Shown here: positions 61,089 to 64,000 of the stretch, in pieces
Position numbering within the stretch: the stretch's first letter is position 1
How the letters are laid out: each line of letters begins with the position of its first letter
NCBI RefSeq assembly: GCF_000717655.1
Contig: NZ_JNZY01000006.1
Span: forward strand, 124,001 to 188,000
DNA length: 64,000 nt
Origin: Streptomyces katrae
GTDB lineage: Bacteria; Actinomycetota; Actinomycetes; Streptomycetales; Streptomycetaceae
Direction: 5' to 3'
The notes under the pieces: model-generated
What the model saw: only the letters and a program-made list of their open reading frames with translations
What the model was told of the DNA's origin: nothing
Database searches by the model: none
Made by a program: the position numbers and the translations under genes

Positions 61089-61908
61089 TTCCCGGTCAGC
61101 TCGGTCTTCGACATCGCGATGTTCGTGATCATGTGGAACGTGTTCGGCGCCGACAGCGAGGCCGACCAGACGCTGTTCCAGTCCGGCTGCCGGTGCAGAC
61201 CATGAACCGGCCGATGCCCTTGGCATCCCGGCGGAGCGCGGGGGAGCGTCGGCCTTGGCCCCCGGCAGGGACTCGCCCGAGAGCGCGGCCTGGCCGACCA
61301 TCAGGTCCTTGGCGGTGATCAGCCGCAGGTCTGCCGGGATCAGGTCACCCGCGGCCGGTTTCACCACGTCGCCCGGGACCACCTGGTCCATGCGCACCTC
61401 GACGGTGGCCGCGCCCGCGCCGCTGCGGCCCGGCGCTGCACCGCGCAGGTGGTGGTGACGAGCTCCTTCAGTGCGCCGGCGGCGCGGCCGGAGCGGAACT
61501 CCTGCCAGAAGCGCAGCAGTCCGCTGATCCCCACCATCACGGAGAGGATGACGACGCCCGGATCGGCCGGGTCCTGCCACCGCATGACGGCGCCAGGAAG
61601 ACCAGGACGGCGATGAAGGGGTTCCAGAACGCCTCCGCGAGCCGGACCCACCAGCGCGGGGCGGGGCGCGCTCGTGGGCGACGACGTCGGCGCCGTGCGC
61701 TCCCGGCGCAGCGCCGCCTCGGCGTGCGTGAGGCCGCCCGGGGTGGCGGAGAGGTCCTGCAGGACCTGGGCGCCGGGGCGGGTGCTGAATCCGGCGAGCT
61801 GCTCGCCGGCGAGCCGGGTACGGGACTCCAGCTCGGCGGCCTTGCGCTCGCGGCGTCCCCCGTCCGGCGGTCCGAGCTTGGCCGGGTACCGGTGGTGAAC
61901 ATGGTCAT
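61089..61908 (-). pseudogene. Wrecked MgtA-like magnesium-transporting P-type ATPase, with inverted 3' piece
   Basis: ATG 61908 has GGAGG upstream and begins MTMFTTGTR. Minus-strand pieces in different frames then give WVRLAEAFWNPFIAVLVF, VVILSVMVGISGLLRFWQEF, EVRMDQVVPGDVVKPAAGDL and VGQAALSGESLPGAKAD, the N-terminal and actuator parts of MgtA-type pumps. The phosphorylation (DKTGT) and nucleotide domains are missing. KGIGRFMVCTG (about 61240-61205) is the start of a C-terminal motif, and its continuation PVSSVFDIAMFVIMWNVFG, then SEADQTLFQSG, lies on the plus strand at 61089-61195. The gene has frameshifts, a large deletion and a small inversion, so it is not functional. Confidence 0.85.
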
Positions 61909-62436
61909 GACGAATACCTCCCTCCACTGCGTCCGGGCAGCACGGAGCCGCGCGGTCACGGGGAGCGATCACGGGTCGGCGCGGGGTGGCACGAAGCGCC
62001 GGCGGGCACGCCGAGGGGAGCAGGCCGCAGGCAGCGGTGCGTGCCGCAACCGCACCGCGTGTACCGCGGCCGTGCGCACTCAGGGAAGGATCAGCTGATC
62101 GAGGCCGGCCGACGGGAGCGCTGCAAAGACTTCGACCGGGACTCATCCCGAACACCTCCTTGCGCAGCGCCGTCAGGACAGGGCGCCCGATCCGGCCGGA
62201 AAGGCCGCAGAGGACCGGCGCCTCAGCGGCCGTATCACGATCTAGAGGGATGTCTCTCATACTTATGACCGGTAGTGGCCGATTCGTTCCGCGTCAGCCT
62301 CTTGACGTCTGGAGGGCCAAAGGCTCGACTTAAGGTTCACAAGTTGGAGAGACGCCGGGGTCTCGGAGCACCAAGCCGCGATGCCGGCTCGGGGGGCGAC
62401 GGTCGGCCGTCGCTTATGGGCAGGAGTGGATGAGTC
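61909..62436. other. 528-base region between the mgtA remnant and rok7B7
   Basis: It holds the former mgtA promoter and leader (minus strand) and the rok7B7 promoter (plus strand). I saw no recognisable M-box magnesium riboswitch core and no gene. GATTCGTTCC to TTAAGG (62280-62335) is relatively A+T-rich and probably contains the rok7B7 promoter. Confidence 0.4.
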
Positions 62437-63639
62437 GTGCAGACTCCCGGATCGCAGTCTTCGCTGCACCGCGCGAATCTCGAACGGGTCGTGCGGGCGG
62501 TGCGGCTCGCGGGTTCGCTGACCCAGGCGGAGATCGCCCGGTCCACCGGACTGTCGGCGGCCACGGTCTCCAACATCGTCCGCGAGCTCAAGGACGGTGG
62601 GACCGTCGAGGTCACGGACACCTCGGCCGGCGGCCGGCGGGCGCGCAGCGTCTCGCTCAGCGGCGACGCGGGCATCGTGATCGGCGTGGACTTCGGCCAC
62701 ACCCACCTACGGGTGGCGGTCGGCAACCTCGCCCACCAGGTGCTGGCCGAGGAGTCCGCCCCGCTGGACGTGGACGCTTCCTGGGCGGACGGCTTCGACC
62801 GGGCGGAAGCCCTGGTCGGAGAGCTGATCGCGGGCATCGGGGTGGGCCTCGACAAGGTCATCGGAGTGGGGCTCGGTGTCCCCGGCCCGATCGACGTGGA
62901 GTCCGGGACCCTCGGCTCCACCGCGATCCTGCCGGGCTGGGCCGGGATCAACCCGCGCCAGGAGCTCTCGCAGCGCCTCGGCGTGCCCGTGTACGTGGAC
63001 AACGACGCCAACCTCGGAGCGCTCGGGGAACTGGTGTGGGGGAGCGGCCGCGGGGTCAAGGACCTCGCGTACATCAAGGTCGCCAGCGGTGTCGGAGCCG
63101 GCCTGGTGATCAACGGGCAGATCTACCGGGGACCCGGCGGCACCGCCGGCGAGATCGGGCACATCACCCTCGACGAGTCCGGCCCGGTCTGCCGCTGCGG
63201 CAACCGCGGCTGCCTGGAGACCTTCGCCGCGGCCCGGTACGTGCTGCCGCTGCTGCAGAGCACCCACGGCCCCGAGCTCACCATGGAGCGGGTGGTCGAA
63301 CTGGCCCGCGAGGGCGACCCGGGCTGCCGCCGGGTCATCGCGGACGTAGGCCGCCATGTGGGTAGTGGTGTCGCGAACCTGTGCAACGTTCTGAATCCGA
63401 GCCGCGTGGTGCTCGGCGGTTCGCTGGCGGAGGCCGGTGAACTGATCCTGGCCCCCATACGTGAGTCCGTGGGGCGGTACGCGATCCCCAGCGCGGCACG
63501 GCAACTGTCCGTACTCACAGGGTCGTTGGGCAGCCGGGCCGAGGTGCTGGGGGCGCTGGCCCTGGTGCTGAGCGAGATGGGCGATTCGACCCTTCTGGCC
63601 GGTTCTCCGAGCCTCAGGCTCTTGCCTTCAGTTAGATAA
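62437..63639 (+). CDS. rok7B7: ROK-family transcriptional regulator
   Basis: A 400-residue regulator starting at GTG 62437. Residues about 12-65 are a winged helix (SLTQAEIARSTGLSAATVSN) and the rest a ROK sugar-kinase-like domain with GVDFGHTHLRVAVGNL, VYVDNDANLGALGELVWGSG, EIGHITLDES and the zinc site CRCGNRGCLETF. Its place between ngcEFG and xylF matches S. coelicolor SCO6008 (rok7B7), known as a repressor of the xylose importer and a wider controller of carbon use and antibiotic production. The symbol rests on synteny and family from memory. Confidence 0.85.
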   Translation: MQTPGSQSSLHRANLERVVRAVRLAGSLTQAEIARSTGLSAATVSNIVRELKDGGTVEVTDTSAGGRRARSVSLSGDAGIVIGVDFGHTHLRVAVGNLAHQVLAEESAPLDVDASWADGFDRAEALVGELIAGIGVGLDKVIGVGLGVPGPIDVESGTLGSTAILPGWAGINPRQELSQRLGVPVYVDNDANLGALGELVWGSGRGVKDLAYIKVASGVGAGLVINGQIYRGPGGTAGEIGHITLDESGPVCRCGNRGCLETFAAARYVLPLLQSTHGPELTMERVVELAREGDPGCRRVIADVGRHVGSGVANLCNVLNPSRVVLGGSLAEAGELILAPIRESVGRYAIPSAARQLSVLTGSLGSRAEVLGALALVLSEMGDSTLLAGSPSLRLLPSVR

Positions 63640-63690
63640 CGGATGGCACCGTTGTCATCTCGTTAAGGATTCACTCCTTGACGGCAAACT

Positions 63691-63724
63691 GCGGCCGAGG
63701 TTGACTCACGTCCACCTCGGCCGC
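63691..63724. terminator. Hairpin between rok7B7 and xylF
   Basis: GCGGCCGAGGT (63691-63701) pairs with ACCTCGGCCGC (63714-63724) around a 12-base loop. It could end the rok7B7 transcript or sit in the xylF leader. Confidence 0.65.
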
Positions 63725-63756
63725 AATGTTGCGGCCTCGTCAGGGAGGTTCAAGAA

Positions 63757-64000
63757 ATGAACACGCGCATGCGTAGAGCCGCCGTAGCCGTCGCCGCCAC
63801 CGCGATGGCCGCTTCCCTTGCCGCCTGTGGCAGCGCCAAGGAGGCCGGTGAGAAGCCGAAGGAGTCCGGCTCCGCCGCCGCGGGTGGTGCGATCAAGATC
63901 GGTCTGCTCCTGCCGGAGAACCAGACCGCGCGCTACGAGAAGTTCGACAAGCCGCTCTTCGAGAAGAAGGTCGCCGAACTCACCGGCGGCAAGGCCGAGG
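63757..64000 (+). CDS. xylF: Xylose ABC transporter substrate-binding lipoprotein, 3' end outside window
   Basis: ATG 63757 with GGGAGG at 63743-63748. The first 81 residues are visible: lipoprotein signal MNTRMRRAAVAVAATAMAAS ending at LAAC (Cys24), then a Lys/Glu-rich spacer and IKIGLLLPENQTARYEKFDK, the beginning of a family 2 periplasmic sugar-binding domain. Next to rok7B7 this is the expected xylF (SCO6009 in S. coelicolor, from memory). The frame is open at the window end. Confidence 0.8.
   Translation, partial: MNTRMRRAAVAVAATAMAASLAACGSAKEAGEKPKESGSAAAGGAIKIGLLLPENQTARYEKFDKPLFEKKVAELTGGKAE

Noticed and set aside
61909..62260. M-box magnesium riboswitch in the leader of the mgtA remnant
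   Set aside because: I could not find the conserved core on the minus strand; the leader is G+C-rich without the expected motifs.

Overview
The base composition, codon use, GTG/TTG starts, twin-arginine signals and gene families point to a Streptomyces chromosome. From memory, the gene order murA-like, acnA, ngcEFG, rok7B7, xylF on the right matches S. coelicolor SCO5998 to SCO6009. I ran no search, so all family assignments come from motifs and recognition.

Left arm (1-6.3 kb): an aromatic acyl-CoA catabolic block. It holds the C-terminal half of an anthraniloyl-CoA monooxygenase/reductase, a PaaX repressor, a benzoate/2-aminobenzoate-type CoA ligase, an acyl-CoA dehydrogenase and a RidA protein. 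A secreted Trp/Asn/Asp/Gly-rich protein follows.

Main system (7-28.5 kb): what looks like a complete collagen-scavenging regulon. It contains a secreted M9 collagenase, a five-gene oligopeptide ABC importer, two proline-specific peptidases (aminopeptidase P and a frameshifted S9 peptidase) and a full hydroxyproline pathway. The pathway genes are a 4-hydroxyproline epimerase, a three-part D-hydroxyproline dehydrogenase, a DapA-type deaminase, a second proline-racemase-family enzyme and an ornithine-cyclodeaminase-family reductase. A GntR/FCD regulator sits in the same block. Six copies of a 13-bp motif, YGTGAMATNKYAC, lie at the front of the units of this block. Two of them are inside the -35/-10 spacers of nearly identical promoters, 11.8 kb apart, that drive the collagenase and the importer. 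The last step, alpha-ketoglutarate semialdehyde dehydrogenase, is not in the window.

Middle (28.6-33.3 kb): an MFS exporter, two lipoproteins and a cytochrome P450.

Mobile element (33,309-49,724, 16.4 kb): an actinomycete integrative and conjugative element (AICE) of pSAM2 type. It carries GntR, HD, Nudix and HTH/DUF5919 regulators, a GGDEF protein, a DUF2637 membrane protein, TraB/FtsK, Spd-like proteins, prim-pol and ATPase replication genes, an iteron-like origin candidate, Xis and Int. It sits in the 3' end of the murA-like gene, not in a tRNA. The 11-bp att core is the last codons of that gene, and the element supplies a synonymous end (ATT TAA in place of the original ATC TGA). The long transfer operon begins with a structured leader holding an rRNA-type boxA-like sequence, and strong hairpins lie before several of its genes.

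Right arm (49.7-64 kb): an HTH-MurA fusion with a palindrome at its own start, a Tat-exported amidohydrolase divergent from a LacI regulator, aconitase with an iron-box-like site, the NgcEFG N-acetylglucosamine/chitobiose importer with a dre-like site, a wrecked and partly inverted mgtA-like gene, the ROK regulator rok7B7 and the start of xylF.
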